DNA of 64,000 nucleotides from Mucilaginibacter sp. KACC 22773 (lineage in GTDB: Bacteria > Bacteroidota > Bacteroidia > Sphingobacteriales > Sphingobacteriaceae): assembly GCF_028736215.1 (NCBI RefSeq), contig NZ_CP117883.1, forward strand, positions 62,001 to 126,000, given 5' to 3'. This document shows, one piece after another, positions 29,503 through 38,571 of the stretch (positions within the stretch are counted from its first letter, which is position 1; every line of letters begins with the position of its first letter). The position numbers and the translations under genes were made by a program. The notes beneath the pieces were generated by a model. The model saw only the letters and a list, made by a program, of their open reading frames with translations, did not search any database and was not told where the DNA came from.

Positions 29503-30882
29503 ATGAGTTTTATAGAGAAATTACAGGAAATTGATAGTCTTCAGGCTGCTATACAGGAGCGTGGGCCTATTCCTGTGAGTTTACTCAATAAGATTAACTA
29601 TAAGCTGCGGTTGGAGTGGAACTACACTTCTAACAGCATGGAAGGAAATTCACTAACTAAGCGCGAAACGCGTACGGTGATGGTCAATAACTTAGAAGTT
29701 AATGGCAAACCGATAAAGGATGTAATGGAAATCCGGAGTCATGACAAAGTAATCACTACGATTATGAAAATGGGCAAGGGCGAACTCAATATATCTGAAA
29801 GCAGGATAAAAGAGATCCATAAAGGCATCATGTACGAAGAAGACGCGGAAAAATTAAAATATGTTGGTCAGTGGAAAAGCACTGATAATTACATGCTTAA
29901 TTTTGATGGTGAACGCTATGATTTTACACCGCATGCCGAAGTCCCTGAACGGATGCATGAATTAGTTAATTGGATAAATAGCGAAAAGGAAAAAATTGAA
30001 AGGTCAAAAAAAGATGCTGCTCACCCGGCACTATTGGCGTTTAAATTTCAAATAGATTATCTCACTATTCATCCATTTTATGATGGCAATGGCCGTACAG
30101 CTAGGATTTTATCTAACCTGATATTGATTTCTTATGGATTTCCCCCGCTTTATATTAAGGAAGATGAGAAGCAAAGTTATTACAGGTATCTAACTGATAT
30201 TCAAAGCGGAGGAGGAGAACCGGATTTGTTTTATGAGTTTATGGCCGGCCTGCTTTTAAGATCCCTACAAATTACGATTGATACTTTGGATGGAAGGGAC
30301 GTTGAAGAAGAGGACGACATCGACAAGGAGATAGCTTTATTTAAGCGTAGTCTTGATAAGGACAAGGAAAGGACAGAAATCTACAATTGGGACAGTGTGT
30401 CCAAAATTATTACAGAGTCGGGAATTCCATTATTTCAAAAGTTAAAAACGAAACTGTCGCAGTTTGATGAACTTTTTCATCTAAACGAAAACAGAATTAT
30501 ATTTAATACAGATAAATCGCCTTCCTACGATTTGCTTCAGCGACATGGGGGCTACATGGTATCTACCGCGTTATTTCCCGAATCGTTAAGAAATTGGTTG
30601 AGCAACCCTATGGAACTTAACGGCCATATTATAAGTTTCGGAATGGAGTATTTATTTAAAGGATACAAATTTGCGCAACCGTACGATTTACCAGTATTCA
30701 TGCGATTTTCTTTTGAAGAATACACTTATTCCATTAGCTACATGATTCAAAACAATGATCAGGAGGATTATTTTGGCGATTATCGTTATGATCAGTTAAT
30801 AGATAGTGGTGAAATCAACAATATTGTTAACGAGATAACTAAAATGGTCTTGAATTTTATAAAAGGGGATAAAATAGAATGA
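29503..30882 (+). CDS. Fic-domain protein (class II, with N-terminal inhibitory motif)
   Basis: A 459-residue protein. The Fic active-site motif HPFYDGNGRTAR is intact, with catalytic His190, so it should transfer AMP (or a related nucleotide part) to a target protein. Near the N terminus, SNSMEGNS contains the (S/T)xxxE(G/N) inhibitory motif with Glu47, typical of class II Fic proteins that hold themselves off. The C-terminal ~180 residues match no domain I know. It begins 36 bases after uvrA, has lower GC than its neighbours, and its stop overlaps the next start (ATGA at 30879-30882), so the two are translationally coupled. Confidence 0.88.
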   Translation: MSFIEKLQEIDSLQAAIQERGPIPVSLLNKINYKLRLEWNYTSNSMEGNSLTKRETRTVMVNNLEVNGKPIKDVMEIRSHDKVITTIMKMGKGELNISESRIKEIHKGIMYEEDAEKLKYVGQWKSTDNYMLNFDGERYDFTPHAEVPERMHELVNWINSEKEKIERSKKDAAHPALLAFKFQIDYLTIHPFYDGNGRTARILSNLILISYGFPPLYIKEDEKQSYYRYLTDIQSGGGEPDLFYEFMAGLLLRSLQITIDTLDGRDVEEEDDIDKEIALFKRSLDKDKERTEIYNWDSVSKIITESGIPLFQKLKTKLSQFDELFHLNENRIIFNTDKSPSYDLLQRHGGYMVSTALFPESLRNWLSNPMELNGHIISFGMEYLFKGYKFAQPYDLPVFMRFSFEEYTYSISYMIQNNDQEDYFGDYRYDQLIDSGEINNIVNEITKMVLNFIKGDKIE

Positions 30883-31082
30883 AACCAATTGCATTATTAA
30901 TATTTCAAAAGCAGTTAAAATCATCATTAGATAAAGTCCGGAAAAATCATAAGCCCTTGGTTGTAGATTGCGTGGAAGAAGGAGATATTGTCGTTATTTC
31001 TAAAACGGAGTATGATAATATGCAGGAAACTTTCCTTCAGTTTAAAAGTGTGAGCGGATCATCTCAAAACATCAACAAATAA
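30879..31082 (+). CDS. Small Phd/YefM-like protein coupled to the Fic gene
   Basis: 67 residues, starting inside the Fic stop codon. The pattern FQKQLKSSLDKVRKNHKPLV then VVISKTEYDNMQE resembles the N-terminal DNA-binding half of Phd/YefM antitoxins (a short strand, helix, then GDIVVISxxEYxxMxET). In classic phd-doc modules Phd comes first and neutralises Doc, itself a Fic protein; here the order is reversed and the Fic protein already carries its own inhibitory motif. The 3' end overlaps the convergent sigma-factor gene by 19 bases. The antitoxin role is inference. Confidence 0.6.
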   Translation: MKPIALLIFQKQLKSSLDKVRKNHKPLVVDCVEEGDIVVISKTEYDNMQETFLQFKSVSGSSQNINK

Positions 31083-31630
31083 CTCACATGTTTCAGCGTT
31101 TGCCTTAACTTCTCTAACGCAATGCTCACCTGGCGTTCAACCGTTTTAGGCGAAATGTTGAGCTTACTGGCAATTTCCTTATACTTCATATCGCTAAAGC
31201 GGCTCAATACAAAAATTTCGCGGCATTTTTCGGGGAGGGTGTTTATGGCTGCTTTTATCTGGTGGGCCAGCTCTTTTTCTTCGTACCCGTTTTCAACAGC
31301 GCTGCGTACTTCATCAAGCAGGTTGTTTTTTTGCAAGTAATCAACGTAAAGGTTTTCTATTTTTTGGTGCTTCAAATAATTGAGGCTACGGTTTTGCGCC
31401 ATTTTATACAGGTATGAACTTACCGATGTTGAAAATGTAACTTCATGCCCCTTTTCCCATAAATCGGTAAATATTTCGGCAACAATCTCTTCGGCCACCG
31501 GCAAATCATTCACAAAACGATTGGCGAAAAGCGTAAGGCGGGTATAATGAAGTTTAAATAAAACTTCAAACGCGCCGGCATCCCCCTGCGTGAGTTTTGT
31601 TATTGATGTGTCGGTTTTTGAGGTAATCAT
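31064..31630 (-). CDS. ECF-type RNA polymerase sigma factor (FecI-like, Bacteroidota)
   Basis: 188 residues with sigma region 2 (~20-95; AFEVLFKLHYTRLTLFANRF and VAEEIVAEIFTDLWEKG) and region 4 (~125-180; LPEKCREIFVLSRFSDMKYK, then EIASKLNISPKTVERQVSIA). It should direct transcription of the neighbouring SusCD operon when released from its FecR-type anti-sigma factor. It is head-to-head with the FecR gene instead of upstream on the same strand, the usual arrangement. Its 3' end overlaps the Phd-like gene by 19 bases. Confidence 0.9.
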   Translation of the reverse strand: MITSKTDTSITKLTQGDAGAFEVLFKLHYTRLTLFANRFVNDLPVAEEIVAEIFTDLWEKGHEVTFSTSVSSYLYKMAQNRSLNYLKHQKIENLYVDYLQKNNLLDEVRSAVENGYEEKELAHQIKAAINTLPEKCREIFVLSRFSDMKYKEIASKLNISPKTVERQVSIALEKLRQTLKHVSYLLMF

Positions 31631-31875
31631 TTATTCATAGGATAGGTAAAAAAGAATTACTTTTTAAAAAACTTTAACAAGTTAACGATTAAATTTTGAA
31701 AGCATCAAATTTAATATGGAAATATTGACAAATGCACTCGCGAATATTTTGCATTGTGGGTGTAATTCGCAATTAGCAGGGTTAAATTTTGTCTTTGTCC
31801 GAATTTAATAAAGAAATATTTTAGCCCCGTTTGAGGGTATGGGGTTTTCCAGTTGTCTTGCTAATAAGAACACGA

Positions 31876-32937
31876 ATGGACAACGAAGAAATAAAACTGT
31901 TACTGGTAAAATACATAACCCGCGAAGCCGATGAAAAAGAAGTAGAGCAGGTAAAAGAATGGGTTAATGCGCACCCCGAGAATGAGCAGTACTTTGCCCA
32001 GCTATATGAAACCTGGCAAAACATGCTGTACCTGGAGCCCGATGTTATTAATGAGGAGAAAGCATTCGCCAAATTTTCGGCGGCAACTATCCCGCATGAG
32101 CCAAAATACCGCGTGCTTGCTATATGGAGTAAAGTAGCTGCAACCGTGGCCTTGTTTGGTTTGCTAACAGCTTTGCTTGTAAACTATTATTCAAAAAATG
32201 TGCAGAACACGAGGCTCGTATCTGTTAATAATGGGGGCATAAAAAAAATAGTTTTAAGCGATGGCACACTTGTTTGGCTAAATGCAGGCAGCAAGCTTAA
32301 ATACAATACTGATTTTAATAAAACAAACCGGACTGTTTACCTGGAGGGTGAGGCATTTTTCGACATTGCCCCCGGCGGCAAAACTATTCCGTTTTTGGTT
32401 AACACTAAAAATTATACCATCAGGGATATCGGCACAAAATTTAACCTGAAAGCTTACGCCAACGACTCTTTTTTTGAAACCACGGTTGTAAAAGGCGAGG
32501 TAGCGGTTGAGGGTAACATAGATAACAACACCCGCGAGATGAACCGCATCTACGTTAAACCGCACCAGGTGCTCAGAATATATTATCCCAGTGCCGAAAA
32601 ATACGCTGTAAAGCAGGATGATAAAGAATTGAAAAACCTTAACGAGATACAAGTATCGGAGGTTGATTCGGCAAAAATGGACCGCTACGATGGCTGGAAG
32701 GACGATTTGCTGGTATTTGATGGTAACACCCTCGGCGAGATTGCCAAAGTATTGGAGCGCAGGTATAATGTAAAAATTATTATGGACGATGCCGGGCTGC
32801 AAAACATCCGCTATTCGGGCAGTTTCAAAAGCATATCCAGTATAGATAAAGTTTTGGATCTGATAAAGGGCAATACAGCAATCAACTATTCTATTACGGG
32901 CAACACAATAAACATCACAAAAAACAATAAAAACTAA
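31876..32937 (+). CDS. FecR-family anti-sigma factor
   Basis: 353 residues from the ATG at 31876; an in-frame upstream codon at 31831 would add an unlikely 15-residue leader. The N-terminal ~85 residues are the cytoplasmic sigma-binding part, a single membrane helix follows (KVAATVALFGLLTALLVNYY), then the periplasmic FecR domain (KKIVLSDGTLVWLNAGSKLK, FLVNTKNYTIRDIGTKFNL) and the C-terminal DUF4974 domain (~275-350), which contacts the STN domain of the partner TonB receptor. It links substrate binding at the SusC protein at 33102, which has an STN domain, to the sigma factor at 31064. Confidence 0.93.
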   Translation: MDNEEIKLLLVKYITREADEKEVEQVKEWVNAHPENEQYFAQLYETWQNMLYLEPDVINEEKAFAKFSAATIPHEPKYRVLAIWSKVAATVALFGLLTALLVNYYSKNVQNTRLVSVNNGGIKKIVLSDGTLVWLNAGSKLKYNTDFNKTNRTVYLEGEAFFDIAPGGKTIPFLVNTKNYTIRDIGTKFNLKAYANDSFFETTVVKGEVAVEGNIDNNTREMNRIYVKPHQVLRIYYPSAEKYAVKQDDKELKNLNEIQVSEVDSAKMDRYDGWKDDLLVFDGNTLGEIAKVLERRYNVKIIMDDAGLQNIRYSGSFKSISSIDKVLDLIKGNTAINYSITGNTINITKNNKN

Positions 32938-33006
32938 TCTGTTAACCCTTTAAAAACAAAATAACTTATGGCGAAAAACTAACGCTCTCTCTTTCAAAAT
33001 AAAAAA

Positions 33007-33030
33007 CCCGGTGTGCGCTAACACTCCGGG
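33007..33030 (+). terminator. Weak hairpin between fecR and susC
   Basis: CCCGG (33007-33011) pairs with CCGGG (33026-33030), with a few extra pairs (TGT with ACA) inside. It stands in the 164-bp gap between the anti-sigma and SusC genes and could attenuate read-through, leaving SusC mainly to its own promoter. There is no good T run. Confidence 0.35.
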
Positions 33031-33101
33031 CTTCAATAAAATCAATAGCTAATACCCTACGCTTGGGGAAGCATCGTATTAACTGATTAACAAACAAATT
33101 T

Positions 33102-36100
33102 ATGATAAATTTTGACAGAAAATCTGTAATGGCTGCGCGCGCGTGGCAAAAAACGATTAAAATTATGAAGCTTGTAACTGTTTTACTCTTAACGGGAATA
33201 ATGCAAATACACGCAGCTGCTTTTTCGCAAAACGTTTACAACTTTAATGTAAACAATATATCTGTTAAACAGATGTTTAAGCAGATTGAAAAAAACAGCA
33301 AATACACGGTTTTTTACCGGCTGGACCAGGTTAACATTGATAAAAAGATTAATGTTGAACTGCAAAACGCCAGTATTGAAACGGTAATGAAAGATGTACT
33401 TAAAAATCAGCAACTCACCTTCCAGGTGGTTGATAACATCATTATTATTAAACCGGCCGATGGTAAAACTATAGCAACCGTTACAGTAACCGGTACTGTT
33501 ACAGATGCCGCGGGGCTGCCGCTACCCGGTGTAAGCATAAAACTTAAAGGAAGCACATTAGGAACAGTAACCAATATCGACGGAAAATACAGTCTTACAT
33601 TGCCCGATGGCACAGGCACGCTCCTTTTTAACTTTTTGGGCTTTACACCACAGGAAGTACCCATTGCCGGCCAAACCGTAGTAAACGTAAAGCTTGTTGA
33701 AGAATCAAAAGCGCTGAACGAGGTGGTAGTGGTTGGTTATACCACTCAAAAAAAGAAGGACCTTACCGGCGCCGTAGCCGTAGTTAATGTTAAGGATTTG
33801 AATAAACAAGCATCATCATCGGTAAACAGCCAGTTACAGGGGCAGGCATCTGGCGTTACAGTAACCGGATCGGGCCAGCCGGGTGAAGAGCCCCAGGTAC
33901 ACATCAGGGGTTTTAACACGTTTGGCGATAACACCCCATTGTATGTGGTAGATGGTATGGAAACCTATGACGTGAGCACTATTAACCCAAATGATGTCGA
34001 ATCGTTACAGGTGTTAAAGGATGCAAGCTCCGCGTCAATATATGGGGCCAGGGCTGCAAACGGGGTTATCATTATTACCACAAAAAGGGGCAAGGGCAAA
34101 GTGAGCATTCAGTACGATGCGTATTATGGTTCGCAGGTGCCTAAAGGAGGCAATGTTTGGCATACATTAAACCCGCAGCAAGCGGCCAACTTACAGCTAA
34201 TGGCCGAAAAAAATTCCGGGATTACTGATTTTACAGACCCGTTATATAACCCAACAGGGGCAAACTCCACTTTTACGTTGCCCGATTATATTACACCTGC
34301 CGGTGCGAAAGCAGGCGATTCTTCGGTAAATCCCTCAAAATACTACGTTAATCCTAACTATACCTCGCCCGATGATTTTAATAGCTTTTATCGGATAACA
34401 AGGGCAAATAAAGCAGGTACCGATTGGTATCATGAACTATTCAAATCGGCTCCTATAACCAGCCATAATTTAACCTTAAGCGGCAGCAGCGATCAGGCAA
34501 GCTACCTGTTCTCGCTTAATTATTTTAACCAGCAGGGAACATTGATTGATACTTACCTAAAACGGTACACCCTGCGCTCAAATACCACTTTTAATATTAC
34601 CAAACATATCCGTGTAGGCGAAAACCTGGCTTATTCTATCACCAAAACACCGCAGGTGGCCGCCGCTAACCATGCGCAAATAAGCGCCAATAATCCCGAT
34701 GGTGTAATAGCTATGGGTTTAAGAGAGCAGACAATTATACCTGTTTATGATATAATGGGCAATTATGCCGGCACTTATGGTACAGGATTAGGCGATTCTA
34801 ATAACCCTGTAGCTATACAGCAGCGCACTAAAGTAAATGGAGCCACAGCCTATCGCTTACTTGGAAACATGTATGCCGAAGCTGATTTGTTTAAGGGCCT
34901 TACCTTGCGCACCAGTTTTGGCGGAGACATCACAAACAGTAACGACCACGCGTTTACCTACCCGACATATGAAAACGTAGAAAACTCCCAAACAAACAGC
35001 TATAACGAAAATTCGGCCAATAGCTATAGCTACAACTGGACAAATACACTTACTTATCTAAAAACCTTTGGCAAGCATAATTTGAACGTGGTTATAGGCA
35101 CCGAAGCTGTTGAAACTTACGATAAAAGCCTGGGTGGTAGTATACAGGGCTTTTATAATTTTGATCCTGATTATGTTAGCCTTTCAACAGGTACAACAAA
35201 CAAAAACACTTACAGCAGTAAAAGCTCAACGTCGCTGTTATCTGAATTTGCACGCCTGGATTATGTTTTTGATAATAAGTACCTGTTTAATGCCACAATC
35301 CGCCGCGATGGTTCCTCAAAATTTCCGGTAACCCAGCGTTATGGCTACTTCCCGGCTTTTAGCGCCGGCTGGCGCGTATCACAGGAGGGTTTTCTGAAAG
35401 AAGTAAAATGGCTTACAGACCTTAAAGTACGGGGCGGTTGGGGTATTATGGGTAACCAGATTAATATGGGGGCAAAAGATGCCTACACTACTTTTGGTAC
35501 CAATATTGGTCAATCATATTATCCTTTGGATGGTAACTCCGCGTTGTTGCCTGGCTTTTATCAGGATCAGATAGCTAACCCCAACGCTTTGTGGGAAAAA
35601 GATATCAACTCCAACTTTGGTTTTGATGCAACCCTCCTTAACGGCAAAGTGGCCATAACGGCCGATTATTATCGTAAAGATATTAAGGACCTTTTGTATG
35701 CCGCAAGGCAGTTAGGTACTGCCGGTAATGGTAACGTGCCTGCACAAAATGTGGGCAAAATGAAAACGGATGGACTTGATATATCTGTAACAAGCAATAT
35801 AACTGTAAATAAAGACCTGAGTTTTAATGCCACAGGAACCTTAACAACCTATAATAACAAAATACTAAAAGTATCTGACGACAGGGACTATTTTGTTGGC
35901 GATGCCACAAGCCGCTTTGATAGCCCTATAACCAGGAGTGCTGTTGGTCATTCGCTGGGCGAATTTTATGGCTATCAAATAGCCGGTTTTTGGAACAACC
36001 AGGCACAGATTGACGCCGCAGATGCCAGCGCCCAAAAAGTAACAAACGACCCAAGTGCTGTTTATCAATCAGATACCAAAGTAGGGCGTTTCAGGTATAA

Positions 36101-36662
36101 AGATGTAAACGGAGATGGTGTAATAACTGATGCCGATCGTACTTTTATCGGTAACCCTAATCCGAAATTTACTACCGGATTAAACCTGGCTGTAAACTAT
36201 AAAAACTTTGATGCCAGCGTGTTCTTTTACGGCTCATTTGGCAACAAATTATGGAATAGCGTTAAATACTGGCGAGACTTTTACGCGTCATTCGGAACGG
36301 CCAAAAGTTATACCGCGCTTAATGATTCATGGACGCCAACGCATCAAAATGCAAAAGCCCCTATCCAGGAGTTGGATGCATCTACCAGCAGCGGCGCAAC
36401 ACCAAACTCATACTTTGTTGAAAACGGAACATATGTACGTATGCGCAATGCCCAAATTGGTTACACCTTTAAAGTCGCCGGCTTAAAAAAGGCAGGCATT
36501 CAGAAACTGCGCGTATATGTATCCGCAACTAACCTGTTCACTTTAACAGGCTATAGCGGTGTCGATCCGGAGCTGAGCGGTAACACCAAAGATTTTGGCA
36601 TTGACGAAGGTAGCTATGCCAGCCCGCGCACATTCTTATTCGGAGTTAATTTTTCATTATAA
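33102..36662 (+). CDS. SusC-like TonB-dependent transporter with STN signalling domain (second locus)
   Basis: 1186 residues. A signal region (KLVTVLLLTGIMQIHAAAFS) is followed by an STN domain (~45-120; NNISVKQMFKQIEKNSKYTV), a CarboxypepD_reg-like domain (TGTVTDAAGLPLPGVSIKLK), the SusC box (LNEVVVVGYTTQKKKDLTGA), the plug (NTPLYVVDGMETYD and SASIYGARAANGVIIITTKR) and the barrel ending in FLFGVNFSL. The STN domain is the hallmark of receptors that signal through FecR/ECF sigma, and these are the two genes upstream. ATG codons at 33102, 33129 and 33168 are candidates; the signal peptide itself begins near 33168. Substrate unknown. Confidence 0.94.
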   Translation: MINFDRKSVMAARAWQKTIKIMKLVTVLLLTGIMQIHAAAFSQNVYNFNVNNISVKQMFKQIEKNSKYTVFYRLDQVNIDKKINVELQNASIETVMKDVLKNQQLTFQVVDNIIIIKPADGKTIATVTVTGTVTDAAGLPLPGVSIKLKGSTLGTVTNIDGKYSLTLPDGTGTLLFNFLGFTPQEVPIAGQTVVNVKLVEESKALNEVVVVGYTTQKKKDLTGAVAVVNVKDLNKQASSSVNSQLQGQASGVTVTGSGQPGEEPQVHIRGFNTFGDNTPLYVVDGMETYDVSTINPNDVESLQVLKDASSASIYGARAANGVIIITTKRGKGKVSIQYDAYYGSQVPKGGNVWHTLNPQQAANLQLMAEKNSGITDFTDPLYNPTGANSTFTLPDYITPAGAKAGDSSVNPSKYYVNPNYTSPDDFNSFYRITRANKAGTDWYHELFKSAPITSHNLTLSGSSDQASYLFSLNYFNQQGTLIDTYLKRYTLRSNTTFNITKHIRVGENLAYSITKTPQVAAANHAQISANNPDGVIAMGLREQTIIPVYDIMGNYAGTYGTGLGDSNNPVAIQQRTKVNGATAYRLLGNMYAEADLFKGLTLRTSFGGDITNSNDHAFTYPTYENVENSQTNSYNENSANSYSYNWTNTLTYLKTFGKHNLNVVIGTEAVETYDKSLGGSIQGFYNFDPDYVSLSTGTTNKNTYSSKSSTSLLSEFARLDYVFDNKYLFNATIRRDGSSKFPVTQRYGYFPAFSAGWRVSQEGFLKEVKWLTDLKVRGGWGIMGNQINMGAKDAYTTFGTNIGQSYYPLDGNSALLPGFYQDQIANPNALWEKDINSNFGFDATLLNGKVAITADYYRKDIKDLLYAARQLGTAGNGNVPAQNVGKMKTDGLDISVTSNITVNKDLSFNATGTLTTYNNKILKVSDDRDYFVGDATSRFDSPITRSAVGHSLGEFYGYQIAGFWNNQAQIDAADASAQKVTNDPSAVYQSDTKVGRFRYKDVNGDGVITDADRTFIGNPNPKFTTGLNLAVNYKNFDASVFFYGSFGNKLWNSVKYWRDFYASFGTAKSYTALNDSWTPTHQNAKAPIQELDASTSSGATPNSYFVENGTYVRMRNAQIGYTFKVAGLKKAGIQKLRVYVSATNLFTLTGYSGVDPELSGNTKDFGIDEGSYASPRTFLFGVNFSL

Positions 36663-36684
36663 CAACAGCATTAAAAGTATTACA

Positions 36685-38466
36685 ATGAAAGCAAAAAAAT
36701 ATTTCAGTATTATGTTGCTAAGCGTTTTTGCGCTTGGTGCGTGTAAAAAAACGTTTCTTGATAAATCAATCAACGGAGCGCTGGAGCCTAAGTTTTTACA
36801 AACCGAAGCAGGTGCAAACGAATTGCTTGTGGGCGCCTATGCGGCATTAGATGGTCAGCAGGGTGGCGATGCCGCTTTTGGTGGTGGCAGTTCATGGGAG
36901 GCGTCGCCAGATAACTGGATTTATGGCGGCGTTGCGGGCGGTGATGCTTCAAAAGGCAGTATAGCCGGCGATCAGCAACCCATCGAGCCTATCATGAAGT
37001 ATAACCCCGATGCCAGCAACGGCTTTTTTGATAGCAAATGGAGGGCCGACTATGAAGGTGTTTCCCGCACAAATAATACCATTGCAATTACAAATAAGGT
37101 GCCTGGTATTACAGTTTCCGCCAAAACCAATATCATTGCACAGGCCCGGTTTTTACGTGCTCATTATTATTTCGACCTTAAAAAAATGTTTAATAATGTG
37201 CCTTACATTGATGAAACTACAACCGATATCAATCAGCCAAATACAACGGATATATGGCCAAAAATTGAAGCCGACTTTTTGTATGCCTATAACAACCTGC
37301 CCAATACCCAGGCGAATGTGGGCAGGGCCAACAAATGGGCTGCCGGTGCTTACTTAGCAAAAACATATTTGTATGAGCATAAGTACACCGAGGCAAAATC
37401 GGTTTTTGATGCCGTTATTGCACAGGGGGTAACGGCATTAGGGTTGAAGTATGAATTGAATGGAAAATTCAACGACAATTTCAGAACAGCTACAAATAAC
37501 AGTGCCGAATCGGTATTTGCCGTGCAGGCAGCCGCCAACACCGACCCTAACGGACCGTCAAACGCCAACGATGGCGATATGCTGAACTTTCCGTATGGCA
37601 ATAGCAGCCCGTTTAGTTGCTGTGGCTTCTATCAGCCATCAATTGAACTGGCCAATCATTACCGTACCAACCCGGCTACCGGCCTGCCCTATTTGGATGA
37701 TTATAACAGCCATGCTTTAAAAACAGATATGGGAGTAGCAGCCGGGGCCAATTTTGCGCCTGATGCCGGCACTATCGATCCGCGATTGGATTGGACGGTT
37801 GGCCGCCGCGGTATTCCATACCTTGATTGGGGTTTGCATCCTGGAGTGGATTGGATACGCGATCAGCAATATGGAGGCCCATACTCGCCAATTAAAAATG
37901 TTTATGGCCAGGCCGAGCAAAGCACCAATGGCGATAATACTTCCTGGGCACCGGGATCGGGCATTAACGTTAACCTTATCAGGTATGCCGATGTGTTGCT
38001 GATGGCTGCCGAAGCCGAAGCGCAACTGGGTAATTTTGATAAAGCCGAAAGTTATGTGAACATGGTGCGCAGCAGGGCAGCCAATACATCGGGGTGGGTG
38101 CATAAGTATAAAAATGATGATAATCCCACCGCCGGCTTTACCAATACACCCGCTGCCAATTACAAAGTTGGCACTTATCCCGCAGGAGCCTTCGCCAGCA
38201 AAGATTTTGCACTTAAAGCCATTTATTTTGAACGCAAAATTGAATTGGCTATGGAAGGCCATCGCTTTTTTGATTTGGTTAGATGGGGTATTGCCGATAC
38301 CGAGCTTAATGCCTATGTGGCTTATCAAAGTACCCTCACCAATGATGTTAAAGGAGGCAAGTTTTTAAAAGGTAAAAACGAATACTACCCTATCCCACTT
38401 ACCGAAATTGATTTGAGCGCCAAGGGTGGCACCCCTGTGCTTAAACAAAATCCGGGCTATCATTAA
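36685..38466 (+). CDS. SusD/RagB-like lipoprotein (second locus)
   Basis: 593 residues from the ATG at 36685, 22 bases after susC; the frame is open further upstream into susC but the signal peptide MKAKKYFSIMLLSVFALGAC sets the start, with Cys20 as lipidated residue. SusD features: LLVGAYAALDGQQG, AQARFLRAHYYFDLKKMF, AIYFERKIELAMEGHRFFDL, YYPIPLTEI and KQNPGY at the end. It is the glycan-capturing partner of the SusC at 33102. A longer N-terminal loop region rich in Gly/Ser/Asp (ASPDNWIYGGVAGGDASKGS) differs from the fructan-locus SusD. Confidence 0.94.
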   Translation: MKAKKYFSIMLLSVFALGACKKTFLDKSINGALEPKFLQTEAGANELLVGAYAALDGQQGGDAAFGGGSSWEASPDNWIYGGVAGGDASKGSIAGDQQPIEPIMKYNPDASNGFFDSKWRADYEGVSRTNNTIAITNKVPGITVSAKTNIIAQARFLRAHYYFDLKKMFNNVPYIDETTTDINQPNTTDIWPKIEADFLYAYNNLPNTQANVGRANKWAAGAYLAKTYLYEHKYTEAKSVFDAVIAQGVTALGLKYELNGKFNDNFRTATNNSAESVFAVQAAANTDPNGPSNANDGDMLNFPYGNSSPFSCCGFYQPSIELANHYRTNPATGLPYLDDYNSHALKTDMGVAAGANFAPDAGTIDPRLDWTVGRRGIPYLDWGLHPGVDWIRDQQYGGPYSPIKNVYGQAEQSTNGDNTSWAPGSGINVNLIRYADVLLMAAEAEAQLGNFDKAESYVNMVRSRAANTSGWVHKYKNDDNPTAGFTNTPAANYKVGTYPAGAFASKDFALKAIYFERKIELAMEGHRFFDLVRWGIADTELNAYVAYQSTLTNDVKGGKFLKGKNEYYPIPLTEIDLSAKGGTPVLKQNPGYH

Positions 38467-38571
38467 TAAAGTATATTTATATCTGCCGGGGTTTTCAAAT
38501 CCCGGCAGATTTTCTCAAATTGCTGCGTATTACCACCTGCTGTAAACCGACCAACAACTATAAACCAAAAT

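Noticed and set aside
33102..36662. Idea that the second SusC is an iron-siderophore receptor because of the FecI/FecR/STN set
   Set aside because: The SusC-type plug sequences and the adjacent SusD point to glycan uptake; in this phylum FecR/ECF pairs commonly control SusCD loci.
37717..38328. A 203-codon minus-strand frame inside the second susD gene
   Set aside because: Fully antisense to a clear SusD gene with no recognisable domain.
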